A stretch of 64,000 bases of DNA from contig NZ_CP030840.1 in NCBI RefSeq assembly GCF_003330725.1, positions 3,038,001 through 3,102,000 on the forward strand. Direction: 5' to 3'. Origin of the DNA: Acidisarcina polymorpha (lineage in GTDB: Bacteria > Acidobacteriota > Terriglobia > Terriglobales > Acidobacteriaceae). Shown piece after piece: positions 34,481 to 43,287 of the stretch (position 1 is its first letter; each line of letters opens with the position of its first letter). Both the position numbers and the translations under genes were made by a program. Under the pieces are notes generated by a model. The model was not told the DNA's origin. It did no database searches and saw only the letters and a program-made list of their open reading frames with translations.

Positions 34481-35338
34481 CGGTGGGCGCACCCACCGGT
34501 GTCGCATTCTCCATGAACGTCGTGATGGGCTGGTACAAGAGGAGCTTTTGAGTACGCCATCAGCATGTTTGGCGCAGAAAGAGTCGGGCGAAACATACGA
34601 GATGTTGTACAGCGAATCACTCCACTCCGACATAATCTGAAGGTCGCGTTGTCTTCGCTCTTGCCCTCCGGATATGCCCTCGGCGCGACCCGGTCGCTTG
34701 AAGAGTGCAAGGTGCGGTGATCCGGCGAGAGTCGGGCTTCAACGAAAATCCTACCTCACATAGTCGCTTTTCTGATCCTGCCCTCCGGTACCCGCGGCAG
34801 GTAGGGTCAAATGACGGCCTCTCGCTCTTAATGCCACGGTGTCTCCGCATCGAGCTGATCTTCGGCGCGCCACCTCTCGTCGCTCAATACAGCGGATGTC
34901 TCAATCTGACGGGCAGGGACCTTCCAGTAGGTCATCAGGAGAAGTTCTTTCTCATGGATGAGACGGCTCTAAAACCGTGCTTTCCTCAGAATTGGATGGC
35001 CCACGCGTCTGCCCAGGTCCCAATCAGTGTCGGCGTATCGTTAGTGGCCGAAGATGAGAGAGAAGTGCCGAGCCAATTCCACGGCGGTTTAGCGGTACAC
35101 AGTGACACGTTGTTGCATGTGGTCGGTTTCGTTAGTACGAAACAATTCAGCGCGTTGCCTTGTCAGAAGTGGGTATTTCCTTCGGGTATGAGATAGCGCA
35201 TTGGTACTCGCTTGCTGAGTAGATCATCTTTAGCGGCTCATCCCAGCTCTTAAGAGCGCAGAGTTGTGGCCTGCTAGACGCCTGAAGTGCCGAACGAGGC
35301 ATTCTTTCGATTCGAACTCTTATGCAGTTTATGAGGGA
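34481..35338. other. 858-bp region without a recognised gene
   Basis: A + strand stretch from about 34545 to a TGA at 34720 reads EYAISMFGAERVGRNIRDVV, then QRITPLRHNLKVALSSLLPS, which could be the end of a lost protein; I do not recognise it. A + strand frame 34705-35196 has no convincing start, ribosome site or family resemblance. Both are left unannotated. Confidence 0.4.
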
Positions 35339-36700
35339 TCAGTAGCCGGTTGTAGTGTGGGAATTTTCGCTCTTCCATTGCATTGCTGCGTGGATGCGGG
35401 CATAGCCGCTGGGGTGGTCGTAGAAGAGGAATTCCTCGATGGGTCCGGGTTCAAGTTTCCTGTATTGCCCGAGTTTGAGAGCTACCTGTGCTCTGCCGTC
35501 GGGCTCGCGCGCGGCATTGAGGCCATACATATCGGCCTCGCACTCCATGGTGCGTGTAATGTTGTTGAGGACGGGAGTCAGAAAGAGCATCATCACGGTG
35601 TACGCCAGGACGACGGCTGGAAACATAGCTGGATCCGCTGCCCCAGTCGTTCCCCATTTGTCGCCCCAGCGTTCCTGCATACCTTGCAACCATACTCGCA
35701 GGAGACAAAAGCCTATGAGGATGAGAAGGGCGAACTGGCAGAGCATCTTCATGATGTGGTTGAGAACGTAGTGGCCCATCTCATGACCGAGGCCGTCCTC
35801 GATCTCTTCGATACTGGCTTGGTGGAGCAAATTATCGTTGACGTTGATCCGAGTCGTATCGAAGAGACCGCTGACGTTGGCGCTTATCTGGGTGGTTTGC
35901 TTAGAAGCGTTGACCTCATACAGCTTATCTACCTTGATTCCGTTAGCATGTGCCATTTTCAGAACCGGGATGGTTACCTCCGGATCGCTGAGAGGCGTAT
36001 AGGTGTTGAACAGCGGTGCGATGTAAACAGGAGCGATCATGATCGCGATCATCTGGAAAGTGACCACGAGCACGCTTCCCCAAATATGCCAGGTGTCGAG
36101 CAGCCGGCGGATGACTGTATACACCGTCGCGAAGGCAATCGCGCCGAAAACTAAGATGACGAGCGGTCCGATCATCTGTTCTCGCAACCACCCAGCGAAG
36201 GGCTGGTGGGACTGGTTGTAGACGTGTTCCCGGTAGAACCCAACATAGATGTTCCATGGGAGACTCAGGATAGTGCTCGTCAGAATGAACTCAGCGAAGT
36301 AGATCCAAGCCTGTATCCACTTGTAACGAGTGAGCCTGACCGCGAGGTCGCGCATGCGTTTGGACACGCCAGTGAAGAGCAATAGCAATGCGATGACGAC
36401 GGTATAAAGCGCACTCCAGAGCATGATCCAGTAGCCGCCCTCGAAATACTTGTTGGAGGCAGCGCGCTTGTCTGCTGGGACCGTGTCAAGGTAGGCGCGG
36501 GTTGCCGCATCCACGTCAAGGTGCCCGGTGGAATCGAATTGAGCTGCGGCCGGTATGGGGCCGAGCTTTATGAGGGTTCGATCAGGAGAAATCTTCGCTT
36601 GCGCTAACGCTGTTGGTGCGGAGATGACAGTCATTGCGAGAGACATGAGGGCGAACGTTAGTATTCGCGGCCCACCTGCGCCAAAAAAGGAATTTTTCAT
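35339..36700 (-). CDS. M48 family metallopeptidase (Ste24/CAAX-protease-like)
   Basis: Integral membrane zinc protease of 453 residues. An N-terminal signal-like segment (RILTFALMSLAMTVISA) is followed by several transmembrane helices, including VVIALLLLFTGV and MIGPLVILVFGAIAFATVYT. The zinc site is LGHEMGHYVLNHI (about residue 300), with the downstream Glu ligand in TMECEADMYGLNAAREPDGR. It ends with FLFYDHPSGYARIHAAMQW, typical of Ste24-like M48A. It probably processes membrane proteins or peptides. It stands alone, with no linked regulator seen. Confidence 0.88.
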   Translation of the reverse strand: MKNSFFGAGGPRILTFALMSLAMTVISAPTALAQAKISPDRTLIKLGPIPAAAQFDSTGHLDVDAATRAYLDTVPADKRAASNKYFEGGYWIMLWSALYTVVIALLLLFTGVSKRMRDLAVRLTRYKWIQAWIYFAEFILTSTILSLPWNIYVGFYREHVYNQSHQPFAGWLREQMIGPLVILVFGAIAFATVYTVIRRLLDTWHIWGSVLVVTFQMIAIMIAPVYIAPLFNTYTPLSDPEVTIPVLKMAHANGIKVDKLYEVNASKQTTQISANVSGLFDTTRINVNDNLLHQASIEEIEDGLGHEMGHYVLNHIMKMLCQFALLILIGFCLLRVWLQGMQERWGDKWGTTGAADPAMFPAVVLAYTVMMLFLTPVLNNITRTMECEADMYGLNAAREPDGRAQVALKLGQYRKLEPGPIEEFLFYDHPSGYARIHAAMQWKSENSHTTTGY

Positions 36701-37127
36701 CTGCTACCTTTATGCGGTTTCCGCGGCTACCACTTGCGGCCGCTAAAAAGAATCGATTTGTCAGACGAGCGGATGCATGAACTTGGGACAAACTGTTAAG
36801 GAGTCATTAGTGCAGATAATGAAGTGGGACGTCTTCACCACCGGCCAACCAACTGAAACTGGGGAATCCCATGGGATGCCCAGCGACAATAGCCTCAAAC
36901 AAATTGCTTCTCACTGGTTTCATGCGGCTCCGCCCGGTACCGATTTGTATGGATGGTTTTAATGCCCTCTACGGCCGCAACGACTCCCGAATTTTCATCT
37001 TTGGGGTCATAGACAAGAACCCTGAACGTCTGTGATTCTTTGTAAGATCTCAACGCGATTACAGCTCCCGATCAATCCTCTGGTCAACAGTATCCAAGGC
37101 CGTCCCCGCGATGACGGGTCTGGAAAG
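36701..37127. other. Intergenic region, nothing recognised
   Basis: It holds the promoter side of the M48 gene. No open frame with a ribosome site or family resemblance was found. It ends at the leader repeat copy beginning 37128. Confidence 0.4.
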
Positions 37128-37209
37128 CAATATCCTGATTAGAGTCGGCAACGCGCCGGCCGTAAAGAAGGCAGTTTATCGGAAGATAGGCAGGTTTAAG
37201 GAACCAGCT
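37128..37209 (+). repeat. Leader repeat, copy 2
   Basis: Matches 23050-23130: AATATCCTGATTAGAG, GCCGTAAAGAAGGCAGTTT and GGAAGATAGGCAGGTTTAAG in the same order, leading into ATGATTGGAC at 37210. The divergent qor2-like partner present at copy 1 is absent here. Confidence 0.7.
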
Positions 37210-37674
37210 ATGATTGGACCGACGACGCAACTCGGATCGCATCTTCTCGGACACGACGGCTCCAGTCCAGCTAGCATATGCTCAACTGTGTTCGACTTTT
37301 TGACATCGTTCAAGTAATCAGCGGCAAATGGACTACGTTTCTCATGATGGCGCTTGCTGAGCGACGGCAGCGCTTGGGAGAGCTCCGCCGGCTTTTCCCT
37401 GGCATTCGCAGCGAATGCCGAAGCAGACTTTGCATGACTTGCAACGCGATGGTTATGTAACACGAGTCGTATTCCCGACAAAGCCCCTAGCGTCGAATAC
37501 AGCCTCAGTTCTCTTGGTCAATCGTTATTCGCTCAATTGCGAGGTGTATCCGATTGGGCCCGAACGAATCATGAAACTGTGGCGGAGGCTCGCGTCAAAT
37601 TTGACAACGAGAAGCAGTCGACCCCAAGACTTCATTCCAGTAAGAGGTCAACTTTCACTAAGGGTCACCGAGTG
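37210..37674 (+). pseudogene. HxlR family regulator, multiply frameshifted (copy 2)
   Basis: It resembles the HxlR pseudogene at 23131, but the frame breaks several times. ATG 37210 opens MIGPTTQLGS and stops at 37318. A second frame gives FDIVQVISGKWTTFLMMALA, then ERRQRLGELRRLFPGI. Further pieces give [19 protein letters not shown] and SDWARTNHETVAEAR. It carries the Arg codon (ELRRLFPG) that copy 1 lost to a stop, so the two copies decayed independently. Confidence 0.75.
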
Positions 37675-38503
37675 AGTCCACGTCTGTGCTCGCGGGTAAT
37701 TCCTGATTCTTGACTGCCCGAAGACGGCTGGTCGGACTGTCAGGCCGGAGCGAGATCAACATCCTTGTTGAACTAAGGGATACTTCTCCAGCATTCGTCG
37801 AATGTTTCCGTGTCACTTGCAGGCCACGCCGGCTGCCGGTTACCTATCTCTGCCTATCTTCTAAAAAGCTGCCATCTTGACTGTTTCGGCTCGTGCGCCT
37901 CCAATCAAGAGGACCTCCCTTTGAAGGGCGACGGTCTTGTTGCAAGTGTTCACGGAGCGTGAGTGTTTGATCGGCGTGGAGAAATGCTAAATGCACACAG
38001 GGGGCGGATCGCAGAGCCACAGGCGGGATTGCCAATAGAGTTCTTTGGATCGCCTTTATCTGGGCATGGCTATTCTAGGCTGTCGCTTCAACGCGACCAT
38101 AGATGGCAATGGAATGGACTGAAGCTCGCACAATGGGATGCGGGAGAAATACTGCGCTATCGTCCTCCTGCCATACGCAGCTGCGTAGACATACTGGCTC
38201 ATTTGTAGTCAACGGACTCCGGTCGGGGATCAGGCGTTGATATAGGGTTCTCGATGTATACAGCAGAGCGGTGTGATTGTGACAGACGAACGCAGATTCT
38301 ACGAACTTCAACCTGAGGAGATTGACTGAAGATTGCACGCTCTAAACAGGCCATGACCGATCTCGATCCCTGAGCGATTTAAGTCGCGACCTAGAAAGTC
38401 TATATGGATGCGTCCGCCCGACTCTGTCGGACGCAGAAGTGGCTAAAGAACGAGGCGGATCACCGCTGAGCCCGACGCCGCAGAATTCGCAGGGAGGTTT
38501 GTC
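37675..38503. other. 828-bp region without a recognised gene
   Basis: Short open frames exist on both strands (for example 37963-38208, +, 81 codons), but none has a clear start signal or family resemblance. The GGGAGG just before 38504 belongs to the next gene. Confidence 0.4.
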
Positions 38504-38890
38504 ATGACGATTCCGCTCGTTGCTTCATTCTGGCTGATGCTGGCCTTTTACCTGATTCACATTCTCGACGAGTCTCTGCTAGGCGGAAGCTTCGTGGAGA
38601 AAGTGAGGAAGCACTGGTGGCCAGAATATTCCTGGGTTATGTTCTTCTGGTTCAACGCAGGTTACCTCGTTTTAATGAGCTCTTGCATCGTGCTGTACGA
38701 CCGTCAAGGCGATCGCTACCTCTTCCTGCCGCTTGCTTGGGCGATTGAGCGCTTCTGCAATAGCATCTGGCACATATGGTGGGCGGTTCGTTATCGCGAA
38801 TACTCTCCCGGGCTGCTCACGTGCATCTTAATTTGGATGCAGACCTATTTCATCCTTGCATATCATCCCTCATCTCAATGGGGCGATTGA
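38504..38890 (+). CDS. Small membrane protein, HXXEE-domain-like
   Basis: 128 residues, with GGGAGG 6-7 bp before the ATG. Hydrophobic segments: IPLVASFWLMLAFYLIHIL, WVMFFWFNAGYLVLMSSCIV, YLFLPLAWAIERF and LTCILIWMQTYFILAY. HILDESLLGG near residue 18 and YSPGLLTC near residue 98 recall the HXXEE membrane family (HxxEE and YSPG), although here the motif reads HILDE. The function of that family is unknown. It stands alone. Confidence 0.6.
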   Translation: MTIPLVASFWLMLAFYLIHILDESLLGGSFVEKVRKHWWPEYSWVMFFWFNAGYLVLMSSCIVLYDRQGDRYLFLPLAWAIERFCNSIWHIWWAVRYREYSPGLLTCILIWMQTYFILAYHPSSQWGD

Positions 38891-39321
38891 CACACCATTG
38901 CGTTAGGACTTCTGCTGGGACTTTCCGCTGCAGCTTTCATTAGTTTTTACATTCCACTAGTCAAGGGATCGGCCTACCGATCTCACAGCCGATAAAAAGG
39001 GAGACCGCCAATGAAAGAGGGGAAGACAATCGGAAACTGCCAGACGGGGGAGTTGTGAAAACTTATCAACTAGCATACGGCGTCGCCAAGGAAGGAGGTG
39101 CGTCGCGGGACGGACTCCCGAAGACTCTTCTTGTGCGATTGCGCTTCATTCAGATAAGTCAGGGTTTTCTAACCCTCGATCCAGCTTGCCCTTCAAAGGG
39201 CAATTCTTAGGTTGGCTTTCATCGTCACGAAACGCACCGGTGTCGAGCGGCGCTTACAGCGACACCCCTGACGTTCGTGGCCACAGCCCTCATCGTCGTC
39301 GGGAAATTCCGTGGCATTGTG
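38891..39321. other. Intergenic region, nothing firm
   Basis: A GTG at 39054 preceded by GGGGGAG opens a 51-codon + strand frame (VKTYQLAYGVAKEGG onward). It has no recognised relatives and could be chance. No other signal is seen. Confidence 0.3.
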
Positions 39322-39960
39322 TTACGAGCGCTGCCCCGGGGGGTGGAACTGAGAAAGATCACCCAAGCAGACTGTCCCTGACTTCTTGAGGACCGTTCCG
39401 AAAACGATTTGTCGAAATCGGTGCAGGGCAGCCGGGCCTCCTTCCACCTTCATTCTTAGAATGGCGCCTTCCCAAGAAGCAAGAAGAAATTCAGCGAGAT
39501 CAACCGGCGCAAACGTTGAATCAATCTCACCGCACTCCTGCGCCTCCTGAATGCATGTGGCGAAGGGCTGACGCCACTCCTGAAAGATGCTTTCCAATCG
39601 CTTGCGGAGTATTTTGCTTTGACCAGCGGTTTCAAGACTGAAGTCCCCGATTAGACAGCCGCGGCCCCATTTGTCAGCCGCCAGAACATCCGTCATGTTC
39701 TCTATGTAACGCTCCAGTCTTTGCCTTGGCGAGAGCGATGTGTCTTCAAGGGCGTTCTTCACATGACGTTGAAGATTCAGGAAGTAGCGGTCCAACACCT
39801 CTTTTGCGAACACTTCTTTTGATCCGAAGTGGTTGGTGAACGACCCCGTGGGTGCTCCCGCCGCACTACAGATATCGCGCACCGACGCACCCACATAGCC
39901 AAACTGGAACATCAGCCTGAGGCCTGATTTCAGAATCTCTTCGCGCAGAGAAGCTCTCAT
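39322..39960 (-). CDS. TetR/AcrR family transcriptional regulator
   Basis: Repressor of 212 residues. RASLREEILKSGLRLMFQF opens the DNA-binding domain and GAPTGSFTNHFGSKEVF is the recognition helix. The C-terminal domain (GRGCLIGDFSLETAGQS) is of the TetR_C_16/AcuR-like kind. It is the next gene after the dehalogenase on the same strand, 113 bp from its stop. Upstream of its own start lies CGTACGTACGTCT, which also forms the core of the palindrome before the dehalogenase, so it probably controls both. Confidence 0.85.
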   Translation of the reverse strand: MRASLREEILKSGLRLMFQFGYVGASVRDICSAAGAPTGSFTNHFGSKEVFAKEVLDRYFLNLQRHVKNALEDTSLSPRQRLERYIENMTDVLAADKWGRGCLIGDFSLETAGQSKILRKRLESIFQEWRQPFATCIQEAQECGEIDSTFAPVDLAEFLLASWEGAILRMKVEGGPAALHRFRQIVFGTVLKKSGTVCLGDLSQFHPPGQRS

Positions 39961-39973
39961 ATCTACCTATTGT

Positions 39974-39986
39974 CGTACGTACGTCT
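39974..39986. promoter_or_regulatory. Candidate TetR operator before the TetR gene
   Basis: CGTACGTACGTCT lies 14-26 bp upstream of the TetR start and matches the centre of the dehalogenase palindrome at 41074-41086 base for base. A further dyad CTTGGG-AAA-CCCAAG follows at 39985-39999. Confidence 0.6.
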
Positions 39987-40073
39987 TGGGAAACCCAAGT
40001 TCGACCATATCCACGTGATAACGTGGGCAAGAGCGCAGCCGTGTGAGCAAAAAGTTCGGCTGCGCCGCTGGAA

Positions 40074-40985
40074 TTACTGCAGACTGAGCACTTGCTTTGG
40101 ACTGGCGCTGATGCCGATTTCCAGTAACCACTCCTTCACGTTTGCTCCGATCACATCCGGATGGTCCTCCTGCAGATAGTGCAAGCCGGACCGGAGCTTA
40201 ACCAGGCTGGCGTTTTTCAGGCCCTTGACGAATTCCTCGGCAAACGCAGGAGAAATCAGAGCTCCGGGGTCGCCCACGAACAGGAGCTTTGGATAGGTTG
40301 ATTCCGCAAGGGCCTTATGCGCGATTTCCATCGTGGCATACACATCCTTGGGTTCTCCCGCAATCGGGAGTTCGTTCGGAAACTTCCAGGTGGGCCGACG
40401 GGATTCGCGAGTGATAAAAGGTGCACGGTAGACTGCCATCTCCTCCTCTGTGAACTTCCGTACCGTGGCTCCCGGTAGAACGCCCTCGATAAAGAGATTG
40501 TTGTCGAGAATCATCTCCTCGCCCACTTCCGGCGTCCTGAATTTCTGGAATGTCTCCACTTGATCGGGATGGAAGTCATCCCAGGTCGGCATGGGACGGA
40601 TGAACTCCATGAAGGCCAGACCTCGAACGAAGCCCGGTCTACGGGCGGCTAGATGAAAGGCCAGCCCGGAACCCCAGTCCTGGGCCACGATATAAGCTGA
40701 AGTGATTCCGGCCTTCTCAAGGAAGGCATCGAGATACCGCACGTGATCGGCGAAGCTGTACTCTATTTCCGGTTTGCCGGACTGGCCGAACCCGATGAGG
40801 TCTGGCGCAATCCCGTGGCCAACGGGTGCAACGATCGGCAAGATGTTGCGCCAGATGTAGGACGAGGTTGGGTTTCCGTGCAGGAAAAGCACCACCGGCG
40901 CCTCCGCGTCACCGGCCTCGCGGTAGGCGATGCTGGAACCCAGCACCTCAAGTTTGGATAACGACACATCTGCACACACACTCAT
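40074..40985 (-). CDS. dhaA: Haloalkane dehalogenase (HLD-II, DhaA-like)
   Basis: Alpha/beta hydrolase of 303 residues that cleaves carbon-halogen bonds to give alcohol and halide. All HLD-II residues are visible: the halide-binding Asn in LFLHGNPTSSYIWRNI, nucleophile Asp plus halide Trp in VAQDWGSGLAFHLA, acid Glu in AFMEFIRPMPTWDDF, and the His in SGLHYLQEDHPD. These match the DhaA/LinB pattern closely, so a true dehalogenase is likely rather than an epoxide hydrolase. The start at 40985 has AGGAGG 7 bp upstream. A palindromic operator lies 82 bp upstream and a TetR gene follows. Confidence 0.88.
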   Translation of the reverse strand: MSVCADVSLSKLEVLGSSIAYREAGDAEAPVVLFLHGNPTSSYIWRNILPIVAPVGHGIAPDLIGFGQSGKPEIEYSFADHVRYLDAFLEKAGITSAYIVAQDWGSGLAFHLAARRPGFVRGLAFMEFIRPMPTWDDFHPDQVETFQKFRTPEVGEEMILDNNLFIEGVLPGATVRKFTEEEMAVYRAPFITRESRRPTWKFPNELPIAGEPKDVYATMEIAHKALAESTYPKLLFVGDPGALISPAFAEEFVKGLKNASLVKLRSGLHYLQEDHPDVIGANVKEWLLEIGISASPKQVLSLQ

Positions 40986-41066
40986 CACTTTCCTCCTAAT
41001 GATTTGGGAAGTCCTATCAAGCTCGCTTAGTCGTGAGACGAATGATCCGACGGCGACCTGCCTCCA

Positions 41067-41090
41067 TTATAGACGTACGTACGTCTATAA
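41067..41090. promoter_or_regulatory. 24-bp perfect palindrome upstream of the dehalogenase
   Basis: The arms TTATAGACGTAC and GTACGTCTATAA are exactly complementary, with ACGTACGTACGT at the centre. It lies between the dehalogenase and the AraC gene. Because its core recurs before the TetR gene at 39974, it is the likely TetR operator. Confidence 0.75.
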
Positions 41091-41319
41091 CTAGATGGAG
41101 CGAAGACTCAGTTCGGACTACCGAAAGAGGGCCGCGGAAACCAACTTCGTGGCCAGTCTAGTCGGTCTCTTACAGAAGCACTTGGGCAGTCAAGCATTTC
41201 AGATCGTGCATCGCGCAACGTCTTGTTTCACGACAAAGAAGACTTCTAGACTTGTGGTCAAGTCGGTTTAAGCTCGGGCGAACATTGGTTCAGGAGAGGC
41301 GAAGATCAAGCAGGCTACT

Positions 41320-42153
41320 GTGATTGTCGCGAGTGCAATTCGTCCGAATGGATTGGTTGTCCAAATACGTCGAGATCCCCCAGGCATCATGGAGATTCCC
41401 GGCCTTGAAAGTGTTTTGGTAAGCGTCCATATTGGTGGACCTACCCGCGTGGATTGCCACCGTGCCCGGCGTCACTTTTCTGGAACTGCCGTGCATGGGG
41501 ATATCGATGTCGTTCCCCGACACACGCCTGCACGCTGGAAGCTGGTCGGCGATGCGGACCGCTCGATTTTGCTGAGTTTGCCCTACTCGCTTCTCCAGTT
41601 GGCATCTTCGCCTCAATCCGATCCCGAGATCGTCTCGCTCAATCGCTTTCAGGTGCGCGATCCAGTTCTGGAATCCTTGGCGACAGCAGCGGCACGAGAA
41701 ATCGAAGATGGCTGCCCGTCCGGCGAGGCCTATCTGGACGGCATCGGATTGTCAGCGGCATCCCGTCTGATGGCCTGTCATAGAGACGAGGATAACCTCA
41801 GCGATCCGCTGCACGATGCCCTGACAGGGCATCGGTTGAAAGCTGTTCTCGCGTACATTGAAGATCGGTTAGGCGCCGATATCACTCTTAGGGAGATTGC
41901 TGGTTCGGTTGGTGTCAGTTCGTCGCATCTGACGTCGCTATTTCGCAAAACGATGGGCATCACAGTTCATCAGCATGTGGTGAAGCGCCGTGTAGAACGA
42001 GCAAAAGCACTTCTTCAGGAGAGCAAGCTTTCGATCGCAGAGGTCGCGCTGGCAGTTGGCTTTGCGCACCAGAGTCACATGGCGCGCCAAATGGGACGCA
42101 TTCTTGGGCTTAGACCGCGCGAGGTAAAGAAACGGGAACGCAATGCGGTGTAG
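41320..42153 (+). CDS. AraC family transcriptional regulator
   Basis: Regulator of 277 residues starting at GTG. The N-terminal half is a cupin-like sensor (VHIGGPTRVDCHRARRHFSG, AVHGDIDVVPRHTPARWKL). The C-terminal half has two AraC helices: LREIAGSVGVSSSHLTSLFR and IAEVALAVGFAHQSHMARQM, ending with LGLRPREVKKR. It precedes the exported hydrolase at 42232 by 78 bp on the same strand and is divergent from the dehalogenase, so it may control either. Confidence 0.85.
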   Translation: MIVASAIRPNGLVVQIRRDPPGIMEIPGLESVLVSVHIGGPTRVDCHRARRHFSGTAVHGDIDVVPRHTPARWKLVGDADRSILLSLPYSLLQLASSPQSDPEIVSLNRFQVRDPVLESLATAAAREIEDGCPSGEAYLDGIGLSAASRLMACHRDEDNLSDPLHDALTGHRLKAVLAYIEDRLGADITLREIAGSVGVSSSHLTSLFRKTMGITVHQHVVKRRVERAKALLQESKLSIAEVALAVGFAHQSHMARQMGRILGLRPREVKKRERNAV

Positions 42154-42231
42154 ACATCTTCGTCAGCGGATTGTGCTCCCAGTCGCCGAATGTGCGCGAT
42201 CTCAAGCAATCGTCCGATCCACACTGAATGG

Positions 42232-43215
42232 ATGAATCGCAGATCGTTCCTTGAAATGTCAGCTTCCTCATTGATGGCTTTGACCATTCCGACCTCTGCC
42301 CTAGCTCAAACCAGGTCCATACTGGACACAGAGTGGTACTCGGCGAATCGTCGCTTCGCGACACTGCCCATGGGACGCATCGCATACCTGGAACGCGGCC
42401 ACGGTCCTCGCGCCGCACTCTTTCTTCACGGTTTCCCGCTCAATAGTTTTCAATGGCGCGGTGCGCTCGAGAGGCTCTCTCCGTATCGCCGCTGTATTGC
42501 ACCTGATCTGATGGGCATGGGCTACAGTGAGGGCAGTGATGAACAGGACATCACGCCCGCAACCCAGGTCGAGATGCTGGCGTCTTTGCTGGACTACTTA
42601 AAAGTGCAGGATGTCGACGTTGTCGCCAACGATGCGGGAGGCCTCGTTGCCCAGCTACTCATTGCGCGCCACCCGAAACGGGTCCGCACCCTACTTCTGA
42701 GCAACTGCGATGTGGATACCAACAATCCTCCGGAGAAGTTTCTGCCCGCAGTTGCCCTTGCAAAGCGCCACATGTTTGCGGAGCGCTATGTAACTCCTCA
42801 GCTCGCTAATAAGCAACTTGCAAGATCGGTAAAAGGGATTGGTGGTCAGTACACGCATCCTGACAGTTTGACGGACAGCACCATCGACATGTACTTCACT
42901 CCATTGATTGCCTCGCCTGCGCGAAAGATCCAGCTTGATCGATACACCGTGGCTCTTGGCGACAGCGTACTTGTCCCCATACGTAGCGATCTGGAACGTT
43001 GGAAGAATCCTGTCCGTATCGTTTGGGCGCTGAAAGACAGCTTCTTCGGTGTCGAGTGGGCTGAGTGGCTGGATCATAGGTTCTCGGGCTCCCGTGGCAT
43101 CCGCCGTCTTGAAGACGCGAACCTCTTTTTCCCTGAGGAGATGCCCGATTTGATTGCGGAAGAGGCGCAGGCGCTGTGGGCGTATCGCCCGAGGTCGCGA
43201 CAACCTGTCCGCTAG
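42232..43215 (+). CDS. Exported alpha/beta hydrolase without an obvious catalytic His
   Basis: About 327 residues. It begins with a Tat-like signal, MNRRSFLEMSASSLMALTIP then TSALAQ, so it is probably periplasmic. LFLHGFPLNSFQWRGAL is the oxyanion loop and VVANDAGGLVAQLL the elbow with Asp as nucleophile. Where family enzymes carry the His (as in CGHYLAEEQP) this protein reads RRLEDANLFFPEEMPD, with Asn or Leu instead. Activity is therefore doubtful or uses another residue. The start at 42232 was chosen for the twin-arginine signal; the frame is open 14 codons upstream. Confidence 0.8.
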   Translation: MNRRSFLEMSASSLMALTIPTSALAQTRSILDTEWYSANRRFATLPMGRIAYLERGHGPRAALFLHGFPLNSFQWRGALERLSPYRRCIAPDLMGMGYSEGSDEQDITPATQVEMLASLLDYLKVQDVDVVANDAGGLVAQLLIARHPKRVRTLLLSNCDVDTNNPPEKFLPAVALAKRHMFAERYVTPQLANKQLARSVKGIGGQYTHPDSLTDSTIDMYFTPLIASPARKIQLDRYTVALGDSVLVPIRSDLERWKNPVRIVWALKDSFFGVEWAEWLDHRFSGSRGIRRLEDANLFFPEEMPDLIAEEAQALWAYRPRSRQPVR

Positions 43216-43287
43216 CCACAAAACATACACGTGCAACGCCCCGAATTTTCAACTCAGATCTAGACCAATCGAAAGAGAGTGGAGACG

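Noticed and set aside
34705-35196. A 163-codon + strand frame
   Set aside because: No ribosome site, no family resemblance and poor codon pattern. Kept only as part of the unassigned region.
35264-36154. A long + strand frame antisense to the M48 protease
   Set aside because: The protease frame has the zinc motif, helices and a full family length; the antisense frame has none.
37963-38208. An 81-codon + strand frame
   Set aside because: No start signal or family resemblance. Left in the region entry.
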